Below are positions 9,102 through 18,325 of a stretch of DNA of 64,000 nucleotides, piece by piece. The stretch's first letter is position 1. The number at the start of each line of letters is the position of its first letter. This stretch comes from JACKDX01 sp964640175 (lineage in GTDB: Bacteria > Myxococcota_A > Polyangia > Polyangiales > GCA-016699535), in contig CAZXFW010000007.1 in assembly GCA_964640175.1 (NCBI GenBank), positions 114,442 through 178,441 on the forward strand, in the 5' to 3' direction. The notes beneath the pieces were generated by a model that saw only the letters and a list, made by a program, of their open reading frames with translations, was not told the origin of the DNA and ran no database searches. The position numbers were made by a program, and so were the translations under genes.

Positions 9102-11357
9102 TTACCACGATCGCAGGGGCACGCGTAAGTCAATTCGTCTAAGGAGCCGTTGTGCTTTAGGTAACGCGTAGAGATCCAACGAGAGGACAACCACGGCTGC
9201 GCCTATGGCAGATAGCTGGCCAAATACAGCAACCAGGGTACAAAGCATACCCATACACCCGACTACCCAAAAGGCTCTGCGAATTGCCTGCCGGGTGGCT
9301 TTGGCTATCCAGAGGGCATCGGCAGCATCGCGTAAGTCTTTGCTTACCAGCATGATATTGTCGGTTAAATTGAGTCCACGTCCAGCACTGGCAAGTACAA
9401 TGGGAATATCTGCGGCTGACAGTTGTGCTTCGTCTTGAATAGGATGCCCTACGATGGATACGACGTTTCCAGCTTCGTGCAGGCGACGTACTTCTTGGGT
9501 TCGCTCATCACTGGGAAGCTCAGCTTTAACGTGGTCGATGCCCAAATGGTTGGCAATGGTTTCCACAGTTCTTCGATGGTCTCCCGATAGCAACACTACT
9601 TCCATGTCCATATCGACAAGGCGTTGCACGGCGACGCGTGCATGAGGGCTTGGTTCGTCTTGGAGTGCAAACAGTGCTTGAATACGGTCGTTGACTGCAA
9701 ACAGCACGACTGTACGTCCAAGGGACTCTGCCTGTTTGAGTTCTTCTTCTGCGACTGCGGCGCTGATGCCTTTATTAAGGAGCAACTGTCGATTGCCAAT
9801 CACGAACGTCGTTCCATCATTGGTGGTTCCGACGATGCCTCGGCCTTCTCGCAAGTTAGAGCTCAGTGCTGCACGTGCTGTCACGTTTTGAAGTTCGGCA
9901 AAACGTAACAACGCATTGGCAATGGGATGTCCTACAAAGGGGTCTTCGGCTGCCACGACAATTTTCAGCAAGGACTCCACAGGGTCGTTGCTAAACACCT
10001 TGAGTTCAACGACTTCAAGATGTCCTTCGGTGACGATGCCACGGCTTCGCATACCAACCACTCCCACAGCGCCTGCTTTAAACAAGGAGCGTCGGTTTTT
10101 GAAAAACACGCCACGGCTTGCTGCAGAGATCGTCGCTGCGAGTAAGGGGAGAAAAATGCTTCGGTCCAAGGCAAGCAAAGGCGTCACCGCTAAAAGAACG
10201 CCTATGGCATGCAGCCTAGCTGAAATTCCCGCATTGGCGATCAGTGCTACAAGGCATAAGGCACCTAATACATACATGCTCCAGCGCTGTAAGATGTTTT
10301 GAAGGGTTTGCAGCCATCCTGCAGTCCCATTTTCTGCTGGTTGTAGATGCAATGCACGGACGAGCGTTCGTTGCTGCCGCGTGGCAGTCACTACAATGCG
10401 CAAGGCGCCTTCGATGACAGATGCCCCGGCAATTACAGAGTCGTTCTGACCTACCGACACTGAAGCGGAAGCATTGGGAAAAGGTGTGACGATTGCTTGT
10501 CCTGCGGTGACGATGCCGTCGGTGGGCACTGTCTCACCCATCGAGACTACGATTTCATCACCGATGCGTAGCGATTGGACAGAAACTGGGGACTGAGCGA
10601 TCCGTACGGATCCTGTGTGATCTTCAGTAGGTATGCGTGCTTCCGTAGGCAGTGGCACAAGAAGCAGGTTGAGGCGGTCTGTGACACACGCGTTACTGTC
10701 TCGCTGAATGAGACAGCGCAGCAACATCGCGCATGCCATCAGGCCTGCACCGATTAAAGTGGCACGGCAGGACATGCTTGCAATGGGCGATCCGAATGCG
10801 CTGAGGGCGACGAACACTACGCCCATGGGCCCGGCGAGTAGAGATACCTGTCGCTGAAATGGTGTTTGCCACACGGAATGAAGAGCAATACACGCGCTTG
10901 CAATGTTAAGAGCCACAGAAAGAACTCTTACATAGGAATGTGTATGCAGACCGCCTGTCAGCCCCGCGATCACAGCCAGGATGATACCGAACACAATCAG
11001 ACGATTGGAGGGAAGGTCTTGGGATAAGTTTTCGGATGTTAGAATGGGGGATAACAGTTGTTCACGGTTGCCTTGAGGTGGTGAGGGCACGGCTTTGAGT
11101 GAAATGGATGAAGAGCGTACAGAAATGCGGCCAGAACCGTAATTGATGCTCGAATGGCGCTCGCCGCGTAAATAACGTGACTTACATTCTGTGTGGCAGA
11201 AATATCGAAATCCGTCCTCAAAGCACAACACAGAAGAAGCACGCAAGGTATCGATGGACTTTCCACAAGAGTCGCACGGTTGGGGGAAGAATATCTGAGC
11301 AGTGCTTGAAGCCATAGGCGTGGGCCATGGACTAGCGCGGTTTGTGAAAGTGATCAA
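9102..11357 (-). CDS. Degenerate P1B-type (heavy-metal) ATPase-like protein with N-terminal zinc ribbon
   Basis: A 751-residue membrane protein with the layout of a metal-transporting P-type ATPase: paired helices, an actuator domain (GDEIVVSMGETVPTDG), more helices, then P and N domains (GHPIANALL; VVLLSGDHRRT). The catalytic landmarks are missing. The phosphorylation motif DKTGT is replaced by GMRSRG (M436), the membrane CPC by TPL, the actuator TGE loop is gone, and GDGxND is GHPIQD (H638). It cannot work as a normal pump. The N-terminus has CDSCGKS and FCHTECKSRY, a TRASH/YHS-like metal ribbon, instead of an HMA domain. The frame is intact, so it looks maintained and not decayed. The start is TTG 11357, next to the L,D-transpeptidase stop, or ATG 11315. 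A metal-binding or regulatory role is inference. Confidence 0.85.
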   Translation of the reverse strand: MITFTNRASPWPTPMASSTAQIFFPQPCDSCGKSIDTLRASSVLCFEDGFRYFCHTECKSRYLRGERHSSINYGSGRISVRSSSISLKAVPSPPQGNREQLLSPILTSENLSQDLPSNRLIVFGIILAVIAGLTGGLHTHSYVRVLSVALNIASACIALHSVWQTPFQRQVSLLAGPMGVVFVALSAFGSPIASMSCRATLIGAGLMACAMLLRCLIQRDSNACVTDRLNLLLVPLPTEARIPTEDHTGSVRIAQSPVSVQSLRIGDEIVVSMGETVPTDGIVTAGQAIVTPFPNASASVSVGQNDSVIAGASVIEGALRIVVTATRQQRTLVRALHLQPAENGTAGWLQTLQNILQRWSMYVLGALCLVALIANAGISARLHAIGVLLAVTPLLALDRSIFLPLLAATISAASRGVFFKNRRSLFKAGAVGVVGMRSRGIVTEGHLEVVELKVFSNDPVESLLKIVVAAEDPFVGHPIANALLRFAELQNVTARAALSSNLREGRGIVGTTNDGTTFVIGNRQLLLNKGISAAVAEEELKQAESLGRTVVLFAVNDRIQALFALQDEPSPHARVAVQRLVDMDMEVVLLSGDHRRTVETIANHLGIDHVKAELPSDERTQEVRRLHEAGNVVSIVGHPIQDEAQLSAADIPIVLASAGRGLNLTDNIMLVSKDLRDAADALWIAKATRQAIRRAFWVVGCMGMLCTLVAVFGQLSAIGAAVVVLSLDLYALPKAQRLLRRIDLRVPLRSW

Positions 11358-12926
11358 TTAAGGATCGGGTATCTCGTCTACCACGACCCATGTGCCTGGG
11401 CGTTCCGTTGGAGAAGAAGAGACGCCATGCCAGCCAAAGGGGAGCTCAGGCGTTGACCATTGAAAGAGCCAGCGTGCATCGACAGGAGACAAGTTCACAC
11501 ATCCGTGACTGCGCGACATTCCGAATCGGTTATGCCAAAACGCTCCGTGAAGCGCGTAACTTCCCTGAAAATACATTACCCAAGGGACATCTTCGATGCT
11601 GTAGGCTTCATCGGAGTTGGCGAAGTCGTCCATGGTAGAGGTGACATGCTTGGAAACGATGCTGAATATTCCGAGAGGTGTTTTGAACTCGTCTCTTCCT
11701 GAAGAGACCAGCGTGATAAACACAGGCGTCTCACCCTCGTAAGCCACCAAAGTTTGTTCTGTGACGTTAATGTGAATCCATTTGGCGCCTTTGGGGATAA
11801 TCGGAGGACGTGAGCGTAACTTGGCCACTCTCACGGCTGAACGACGCATGGCTATATTTTCTCGCGACAACACATAATATTGCCCATTGTGCAGGTGAGA
11901 TGTAAGCGAAAGTGCAACTGGGGTATGCCGTGGTAGATCGTAAAGATAACGGTAGGATTGTTCGGTTTCGCGTTGCATGGCGCGTACCGTGGCCCGCCAG
12001 ACAAACCCAATGGGCAGTGACCATCCACCTCCGATGATGACACCACGCATGGGAGGCGCTTCGACTTCCACAATGTCACTGGCACGCAGATAGCCGCCGC
12101 GCACGGTGCGGAAAAACTCTTCGCCTTCCTGATCTTCGTAACGATCCAAACTGACGTAATAGCCAGCTTCCATGCGCATGCGAATGTAGTCAGGTAATTT
12201 AATGCCTGCATCGGCGGTGCCAGCGTCGATGGCCGCGGTCTGTGTGGAAGGCGCGCTTGCATCGATGGGCACCCCCGCATCCACAGGGCTTGCTGCAGTT
12301 GCTTGTAGCGATTGAAGCTGATCCATGACACGCATGGCTTCAAGCTCTTCTTCTCGGGTTGGAAGCTTCCAATATTGAGGTGCGCCATTGCGTACGACTC
12401 GGCCATAAGGGTAGGGAAGTGCGCTATCGAGCGCAGGCGGCATGGGAGGATCTTCCAAAGGGCTGTGCTCGCCGATGTAGTAGCCCTGCGCAGTGCAGAT
12501 GAATCCATTGCCTGGTACACGGTACCAGTTACCGTCACATCCTTCGCCGTTGGGCTCGGTAGCGGCGCGGATCTTTGTGCCGCGACGTGCGTATCCTACT
12601 ATTGTGGCATGGGTAGACGGAGCACCGTAGATACGTGCTGTATGCCACAGCACGGTTCCATTGAGGGGAAACGGTGTTTCAGCGGGCGCGGCTTGTGTTG
12701 GTGTGGGGGCTTTGGAGGCGTTGGGTTTGGTTTCAAGCACGGAGGACGTTCGCCCTGCGGCATGGGACTGTCGATCCTTCTTCCGTGAGGTTTTGTTGCA
12801 CGCACTTTGAGTGCCCATCAGGACAACCAGGCTTAATCCGGCGATACGTAAACCCACATGGCGTATACTCCCCATCAGGTGCGACACTTCACGGATCCCC
12901 CCAGGATGTCTAGAAAACCGTGTCAC
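11358..12926 (-). CDS. L,D-transpeptidase (YkuD fold) with SH3-like domain
   Basis: An exported protein of up to 522 residues. The C-terminal catalytic domain carries the full YkuD signature: HGAFWHNRFG, then SHGCVNL with the nucleophile near C476. Such enzymes make 3-3 cross-links in peptidoglycan or attach proteins to it. An SH3-like module lies near residues 88-150 (NGTVLWHTARIYGAP, GNWYRVPGNGFICTAQGYYIG). An Ala/Asp/Pro linker separates it from the rest. The N-terminal hydrophobic segment ends in TQSAC, a weak lipobox, so it may be a lipoprotein. The start is uncertain: GTG 12926 or ATG 12875, neither with a clear ribosome site. The next gene downstream is the ATPase-like gene, with no gap. 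Confidence 0.9.
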   Translation of the reverse strand: MTRFSRHPGGIREVSHLMGSIRHVGLRIAGLSLVVLMGTQSACNKTSRKKDRQSHAAGRTSSVLETKPNASKAPTPTQAAPAETPFPLNGTVLWHTARIYGAPSTHATIVGYARRGTKIRAATEPNGEGCDGNWYRVPGNGFICTAQGYYIGEHSPLEDPPMPPALDSALPYPYGRVVRNGAPQYWKLPTREEELEAMRVMDQLQSLQATAASPVDAGVPIDASAPSTQTAAIDAGTADAGIKLPDYIRMRMEAGYYVSLDRYEDQEGEEFFRTVRGGYLRASDIVEVEAPPMRGVIIGGGWSLPIGFVWRATVRAMQRETEQSYRYLYDLPRHTPVALSLTSHLHNGQYYVLSRENIAMRRSAVRVAKLRSRPPIIPKGAKWIHINVTEQTLVAYEGETPVFITLVSSGRDEFKTPLGIFSIVSKHVTSTMDDFANSDEAYSIEDVPWVMYFQGSYALHGAFWHNRFGMSRSHGCVNLSPVDARWLFQWSTPELPFGWHGVSSSPTERPGTWVVVDEIPDP

Positions 12927-12952
12927 TGTAAAATTATGATGATGCAGTAATT

Positions 12953-15673
12953 TTACCGCACGTACAGCCGGGGATCATTTGGACGCGCATCGATGTGAAA
13001 ATGGTTGCGGTGTCCAATGTTGTAGTTGGGTGTCAGTACCGAAGAAAAGTAACCGCTTGCAGCGATGCCACACGCAAGATCGCGCAAGGCTTGCCCAGTG
13101 GGCCGGGCTGCCGGCGGGGCGTTGCATGTTTCGTACTGAGGTGTGAGCTCAAAGTGCTTGAGGACAGACAGCCACTGTTGGCGCGTGCGAAAGGCAGATA
13201 CATCCAATGCCAAGCCGAACGTATGAAAACTGACTTTGGGATGATCGCGATAGGATGACAAAACCTCCACACTCACGACCCCATGCTTGCGCAACACATC
13301 GGCAAGCAAAGGCAGCCTGTCTGCCAGTTCGCACGCCACGACAACAGGACGTTGGGGATCCCAGCTTTGGAAACTGATGCCTTTGACAGTGCCACGCACT
13401 TCAACAGGCGTCGGAACGGGCGTGCTTAGGCCTGTCGCGGGAGAAAACTTAATGCCTTTTTGCTGGAGTGAACGCAGGCATTCTTGTGACGAGCGAATGC
13501 GAAAGACAGCGTTTGAATCAAGCGTCCATGTGGCTCCAGCAATTTCTGCACGAAAATTTGGAAACTCTTGAACCAATTCTGCAATGCGGCGAGCCGTTTT
13601 CCCTGCAGGGTCGCTTTCGGGTGCACTGAACCAACGTGTTTGTGGAGGTGAAGGCGGTGCGGGCAGAATAGAGAGGCTTGAGGTGCGACGCGGTTCCTTG
13701 GCGTTAGTGGGCTCAGTGGCTGCATGGGTGCCAGGCACACGCCAATAACGATCGAAGTAACCAGAGGCCAAAGGGCGCTGTTTGCCTGCAGTTAGCCTTG
13801 GGCGTGTGCGTGTGCTTGTCGCATCGTAGATGACGTAGTCTGCCAAAAAGTCAGGGAGGTTATGTCCAGCCATAACACCTTTTGCATCAGGGGCTGCCTG
13901 CACGATGACGTAGCGGTTTGGGTTTAAAGGGTTAGGAAAAATAAAGCGCGTACCAACCCCACTGGTTTGATAACGCTGGTTGGCCATGATGATCGCATCG
14001 GCTTGCACTTGAATGGGAAGATCTTTGGCAATCCGTTCCAGCACCCGATTGGCGCCAGGAGTTGCGTATAGTACGAGGTGGGCTTGGCGCATGTGTGCTT
14101 CGGTGATCTCATGATCGGCAAGCACCGGCTGCTGGTAATCCCATAACCATAACGGCCAACCTTTGGCGCCTTTTTCGGCGGCTTTTTTTAAGGTTTCCTG
14201 ATCGTCAGGGCGTTGTGTGCCATACACATGCAGCATAGGCCCATAATAGGCATCAGTCAGAGGGCCCGAGATGCCAGGTTGTTTTTCCCAACGCACCTTT
14301 GCATTGGCGGCTTTCGCGACTGACTTTGGAAACCCTAACTTCCAGGATGCTCCTTCGCGCACCACATGAAGCACATGTCCGAGTGAAGCCCGAGGACCTT
14401 GGTAGACAGTCTGAGTATCGACGATCAAAGTGACGTTTGCTTTAGGCTCTAGCGGCATGTGGCGCAGGTCCAAGGCAAGCGCTACGGTGTTGTGCGTGTT
14501 AAGCTCGATGGTCGCTCCGCGAACTGTTCCGGATGCTTTGGCAAGCTGAGGATAGCTTTCAAAGCGTGTGATACTGAGCCAGTGCTGCGTGTTGGCACGG
14601 TAGTCGCCGGTGACAAGTTTGACCTCGTTAGGATGGTCTTTGCGTTTGATGGCGTTCAGTGTGCTGTAAATCTCACCGTGCTTATGAACGGGGTACAAGA
14701 TGTCATGGCCGAGGTTATACCAAGTGGCTTTGTGTGGAATGTGTTGGGCGATGAGATGCTTTTCAAACTCATGGACGTAACTGGGGCGCATCGGCCCGGT
14801 GTCTGTTCGCCCGTGATAGAAACGAAAATCGGTGTTAAATGCATTTTCGGCGAGGTCGTACCCTGAAACGGCCGCAATCGCAGTGCGCTCATGCATGGGT
14901 GCACCTGCGGCGTTGGCATATTGATGCCAGCCTGGCGCGCCTGCCATGGCCATGACAGTGCTAAAGCGTGATGCATGACGCATCCCGATGCTGTATGCCC
15001 CCAACCCTCCGTTGGATAAGCCAGAAAGCACGATGTGATTCGGATCGACGTTGTAGTGTTTCTGCACATCGTCGATCACATCGAGGACATCCTGCTCACC
15101 CATCCATCGCCATAGCACCTGGCCAAAGCCCGTCGGTGCAACGACGATCCAATCCGGCGTCCAACGCGGTGTAAACTCGTCATAAAGATGCTGAGGGTAG
15201 TTCTTCCAGTTGAGGTTATTACCAAGCACTACCCCTAAAAATAGATTTCCATTGGAAGAGCCGCCATGCAGCACCACCATCATGGGATAGGTGCGGCTTG
15301 GATCGTATGTCGGAGGAATATAGACTGCATAGCCTTGCAGGACTGTCGAAAGCGCACTCTGATACCCACGGGGGACAATCTGGCCTTGTTCTGTAAGGTA
15401 GGGATCTTGTCCTTGTTTGGCGGTGCGGATGTAGGCGTGTGCGCGTTGTTTCCAGCGAGCGGATTGGGCTGGAAAACCACGGCCAATGCGTTCAGCAACA
15501 TCCAGAGTGTATTGGATACTACGCAGTGTTCCTGGGGAAACACGGGAGCGCGAGGAAGATTGGGAGAGTGCCTCAAGTTCCTTCCGCAGGGCTTGAATCG
15601 AAGTATCCTGTGCGTGAGCCACAGGATGACCAGTAGCCAAAAACACTACAATGAAGTAAGTCCATCGCCGCAT
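12953..15673 (-). CDS. Exported esterase fused to an extensin-like (VanY-type) peptidase domain
   Basis: A 906-residue protein with a cleavable signal peptide (to about VAHA-Q22). Residues of about 95-330 form an alpha/beta hydrolase of the poly(hydroxybutyrate) depolymerase/feruloyl-esterase type: YPMMVVLHGGSSNGN, then LSGLSNGG with the nucleophile S220. A long middle part of about 400 residues is beta-rich and contains Ala/Pro linkers. The last 150 residues match the extensin-like C-terminal domain: SFHTFGLALDVSAF, then cysteines in YETCNAPP and LACGI, and HRNHFHIDA, which supply the His/Asp/His metal ligands of D,D-peptidase-like folds. The protein ends soon after. It may act on both a wall polymer ester and a peptide. 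The L,D-transpeptidase gene follows on the same strand. Confidence 0.85.
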   Translation of the reverse strand: MRRWTYFIVVFLATGHPVAHAQDTSIQALRKELEALSQSSSRSRVSPGTLRSIQYTLDVAERIGRGFPAQSARWKQRAHAYIRTAKQGQDPYLTEQGQIVPRGYQSALSTVLQGYAVYIPPTYDPSRTYPMMVVLHGGSSNGNLFLGVVLGNNLNWKNYPQHLYDEFTPRWTPDWIVVAPTGFGQVLWRWMGEQDVLDVIDDVQKHYNVDPNHIVLSGLSNGGLGAYSIGMRHASRFSTVMAMAGAPGWHQYANAAGAPMHERTAIAAVSGYDLAENAFNTDFRFYHGRTDTGPMRPSYVHEFEKHLIAQHIPHKATWYNLGHDILYPVHKHGEIYSTLNAIKRKDHPNEVKLVTGDYRANTQHWLSITRFESYPQLAKASGTVRGATIELNTHNTVALALDLRHMPLEPKANVTLIVDTQTVYQGPRASLGHVLHVVREGASWKLGFPKSVAKAANAKVRWEKQPGISGPLTDAYYGPMLHVYGTQRPDDQETLKKAAEKGAKGWPLWLWDYQQPVLADHEITEAHMRQAHLVLYATPGANRVLERIAKDLPIQVQADAIIMANQRYQTSGVGTRFIFPNPLNPNRYVIVQAAPDAKGVMAGHNLPDFLADYVIYDATSTRTRPRLTAGKQRPLASGYFDRYWRVPGTHAATEPTNAKEPRRTSSLSILPAPPSPPQTRWFSAPESDPAGKTARRIAELVQEFPNFRAEIAGATWTLDSNAVFRIRSSQECLRSLQQKGIKFSPATGLSTPVPTPVEVRGTVKGISFQSWDPQRPVVVACELADRLPLLADVLRKHGVVSVEVLSSYRDHPKVSFHTFGLALDVSAFRTRQQWLSVLKHFELTPQYETCNAPPAARPTGQALRDLACGIAASGYFSSVLTPNYNIGHRNHFHIDARPNDPRLYVR

Positions 15674-15729
15674 GGAAGTAGGCTAAGGCGTTAAAGGACG
15701 GCTGCAAAGTGAAAAACGCGGAGAACAGC

Positions 15730-17121
15730 ATGAATATGCGTATTGAGAGCGATTCGATGGGAGAGATCTCTGTTCCAGCAGATACATACTATGGAGCTCA
15801 GACGGCACGTTCCCTCCATAATTTTCGGATTGGCACCGAGCGGATGCCACGAGAAATCATTCGTGCATTTGGCATCCTCAAAAAAGCTGCGGCAATTACC
15901 AACCTTGAGTTGGGCCGTTTGGATCCACAGACAGCGGAGTTGATTGAGAAGGCGGCCGATGAAGTGATCTCAGGCAAGCTTGATGCGCATTTTCCCTTGG
16001 TGATTTGGCAGACCGGTTCTGGCACGCAAAGCAACATGAATGTGAATGAGGTTATTTCCAATCGGGCGATTGAGATGGTGGGCGGAGTGTTGGGCTCTAA
16101 GAATCCGGTTCATCCCAACGATCATGTCAACCGTTCTCAGTCATCCAACGACACGTTTCCTACGGCGATGCACATTGCGGCGGTCGAGCAAATTGAGCGT
16201 GAGCTTTTGCCGAAAGTGGCCAGATTGCGCGACACACTTCAAGCCAAGTCAGAGCAGTTCAAAGATATCGTCAAAATCGGTCGGACACATTTACAGGACG
16301 CAACGCCATTGACCTTGGGGCAGGCGATCAGTGGCTGGGTTGCGCAACTCAGCCACGCCATGGACGCCGTAAAGGCTACGTTGCCCCAGCTTCGTGAGAT
16401 TCCCCTTGGCGGAACCGCTGTGGGAACAGGGCTCAATACCCATCCTCGCTATGCAGCCCTCGTCGCAAAAAAAATCAGTGAGATTTCGGGCACACATTTT
16501 GAATCCGCTGCAAACAAGTTTGCTGGGCTTGCCGCACATGATGCGTTTGTGGGCACGAGTGGCGCACTCAGCCAGCTTGCAGCGGCGTGTATGAAAATTG
16601 CCAATGATGTTCGATGGTTGGCTTCAGGGCCCCGCTGCGGCATTGGTGAGCTCACGATTCCAGAAAACGAACCGGGAAGTTCGATCATGCCAGGTAAGGT
16701 GAACCCGACACAGTCAGAAGCGTTGACCATGGTGTGCGTGCAAGTATTCGGCAATCATACGGCAGTGGCGTTTGCAGCAAGCCAAGGCAATTTCGAGTTG
16801 AATGTGTTTAAACCCGTCATTGCATACAATGTGCTTCAGTCGATTCGGCTCTTGGGCGATGCGGCTGAAAGTTTCAATGAGCATTGTGCGGTCGGAATTG
16901 AAGCCAACCGGAAAACGATCGAGGCGCACTTGCGTAATTCCTTAATGTTGGTGACAGCCCTTAACCCCAAGATTGGTTATGACGCTGCTGCCAAGATTGC
17001 TAAACAGGCGTACAAAGATGGCACTACGTTACGTGAGACTGCGGTTTCGTTGGGACTGCTCAGTGCGGATGAGTTTGATCAGTGGGTGCGGCCTGAATTG
17101 ATGATCGGGCCTAAGGAGTAA
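15730..17121 (+). CDS. fumC: Fumarate hydratase class II
   Basis: A 463-residue iron-independent fumarase of the TCA cycle. MRIESDSMGEISVPAD at the N-terminus, TGSGTQSNMN, HPNDHVNRSQSSND, TGLNTHP and the signature GSSIMPGKVNPTQSE are all diagnostic of FumC and rule out aspartase and ArgH. I prefer ATG 15730, which has GGAG about 8 bases upstream, over GTG 15709. The upstream gene is divergent with only about 55 bases between, so the promoter must lie there. The downstream gene starts 5 bases after its stop. Confidence 0.96.
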   Translation: MNMRIESDSMGEISVPADTYYGAQTARSLHNFRIGTERMPREIIRAFGILKKAAAITNLELGRLDPQTAELIEKAADEVISGKLDAHFPLVIWQTGSGTQSNMNVNEVISNRAIEMVGGVLGSKNPVHPNDHVNRSQSSNDTFPTAMHIAAVEQIERELLPKVARLRDTLQAKSEQFKDIVKIGRTHLQDATPLTLGQAISGWVAQLSHAMDAVKATLPQLREIPLGGTAVGTGLNTHPRYAALVAKKISEISGTHFESAANKFAGLAAHDAFVGTSGALSQLAAACMKIANDVRWLASGPRCGIGELTIPENEPGSSIMPGKVNPTQSEALTMVCVQVFGNHTAVAFAASQGNFELNVFKPVIAYNVLQSIRLLGDAAESFNEHCAVGIEANRKTIEAHLRNSLMLVTALNPKIGYDAAAKIAKQAYKDGTTLRETAVSLGLLSADEFDQWVRPELMIGPKE

Positions 17122-17125
17122 CCGC

Positions 17126-18259
17126 ATGGTTTTAGAAATACGTGAGCACCGTTTGGGTCGTGACCTCGATGCTTTTGTTCAGGCTGGGGTTACGGTGTTT
17201 GAAAATGATCCCGCGTGGGTTCGCCCATTGGAAATGGACATCCGTGAACGTTTGGATCCGGCAAAAAATCCATTTTTCGCACATGCCGAGGGGACACTGT
17301 TTACTGCGTGGAGAGATGGCCGGCTGGTAGGCCGGTGCTCCGCTCAGATTGATCGCGAGCATTTGCGTATTTACGATGATGCGACTGGTTTTTTTGGATT
17401 TTTTGATACGTTGGATGACAAAGAGGCAGGTCAAGCCTTGCTCACGCATGCGCAAGCTTGGCTTTCACGTCGCCAGATGAAGCGCATACGGGGCCCGCTT
17501 TCGTTGAGCATCAATGAAGAAGTGGGGCTTTTGGTGGATGGGTTTGAGCATCCTCCGGTGCTCATGATGGCGCATTCCCGGCCGTATCAAGGCAGCATTG
17601 TTGAGTCTGCGGGATTATCCAAGATTAAAGATGTGTACGCCTGGCGCTATGATGTGACTGAGGTTCCAGAGCGTGCGCTAAAAGCATGGGAACAAATTCG
17701 CATGCTGCCTGAAGTTCGTTTGCGCTCTGTCAATCCATCACGCATGAAACAAGAGCTGGAAGTTGTTATTAAAATTTTTAATGATGCATGGAGCGAAAAC
17801 TGGGGGTTTGTCCCGGTAACCCATGCGGAGATGGAAAAAATCGCGGATGACTTACGTTTAATCATCGATAGAGATATTGCATTCATTGCCGAAATCAATG
17901 GAGAGCCGGCGGCAATGTGCATCGGACTGCCCAACTTAAACGAGTCGATTGCCGATCTGGATGGAAAGTTATTTCCAACAGGGCTTTTAAAAATTTTGTG
18001 GCGGATGAAAGTGAAGCATCCTCGGAGTGCACGTTTGATCATGTTAGGCATCCGTAAGGACATTCGTAAGATCAGACGGTATGGGGCATTGTCGGTGGCC
18101 ATGTATGTGGAGCTCGTGAAAAGGGGAGCGCCTGCGGGGTATCGATGGGGAGAGCTTTCATGGACGCTGGAAGATAACCGTTTGATTAATATCGCTATCA
18201 AGGCGATGGGTGCCGAGCATTACAAAACCTATCGCATTTACCAAAAAGACCTCGACTAA
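17126..18259 (+). CDS. GNAT-fold acyltransferase-like protein, YghO type
   Basis: A 377-residue cytoplasmic protein. The N-terminal pattern (FVQAGVTVFENDPAWVRPLEMDIRE and NPFFAHAEGTLFTAWRDGR) and the core GFFGFFD, RIRGPLSLSINEEVGLLVDGF fit a conserved family annotated as N-acetyltransferase YghO in enteric bacteria and common in delta-proteobacteria. The C-terminal half contains a second acyltransferase-like unit (EINGEPAAMCIGLPNLN). The substrate is unknown. It follows fumC by 5 bases and is probably co-transcribed, though a metabolic link is not obvious. Confidence 0.75.
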   Translation: MVLEIREHRLGRDLDAFVQAGVTVFENDPAWVRPLEMDIRERLDPAKNPFFAHAEGTLFTAWRDGRLVGRCSAQIDREHLRIYDDATGFFGFFDTLDDKEAGQALLTHAQAWLSRRQMKRIRGPLSLSINEEVGLLVDGFEHPPVLMMAHSRPYQGSIVESAGLSKIKDVYAWRYDVTEVPERALKAWEQIRMLPEVRLRSVNPSRMKQELEVVIKIFNDAWSENWGFVPVTHAEMEKIADDLRLIIDRDIAFIAEINGEPAAMCIGLPNLNESIADLDGKLFPTGLLKILWRMKVKHPRSARLIMLGIRKDIRKIRRYGALSVAMYVELVKRGAPAGYRWGELSWTLEDNRLINIAIKAMGAEHYKTYRIYQKDLD

Positions 18260-18325
18260 AGCTTGAGGGTACTTAGTGCATGTCCGTTGTGGCGTGTGTG
18301 AGACGATCCAAGCGTTACAACTATC

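Noticed and set aside
9102..11357. A frameshift or pseudogene explanation for the missing ATPase motifs
   Set aside because: The reading frame is continuous for 751 codons and other structural motifs are intact, with no stop or frame change at the lost motifs; I read the DNA around 10050 directly.
11852..12538. 228-residue leftward frame within the L,D-transpeptidase gene
   Set aside because: Out-of-frame shadow of a gene whose product has full YkuD motifs; the product has no recognisable domain.
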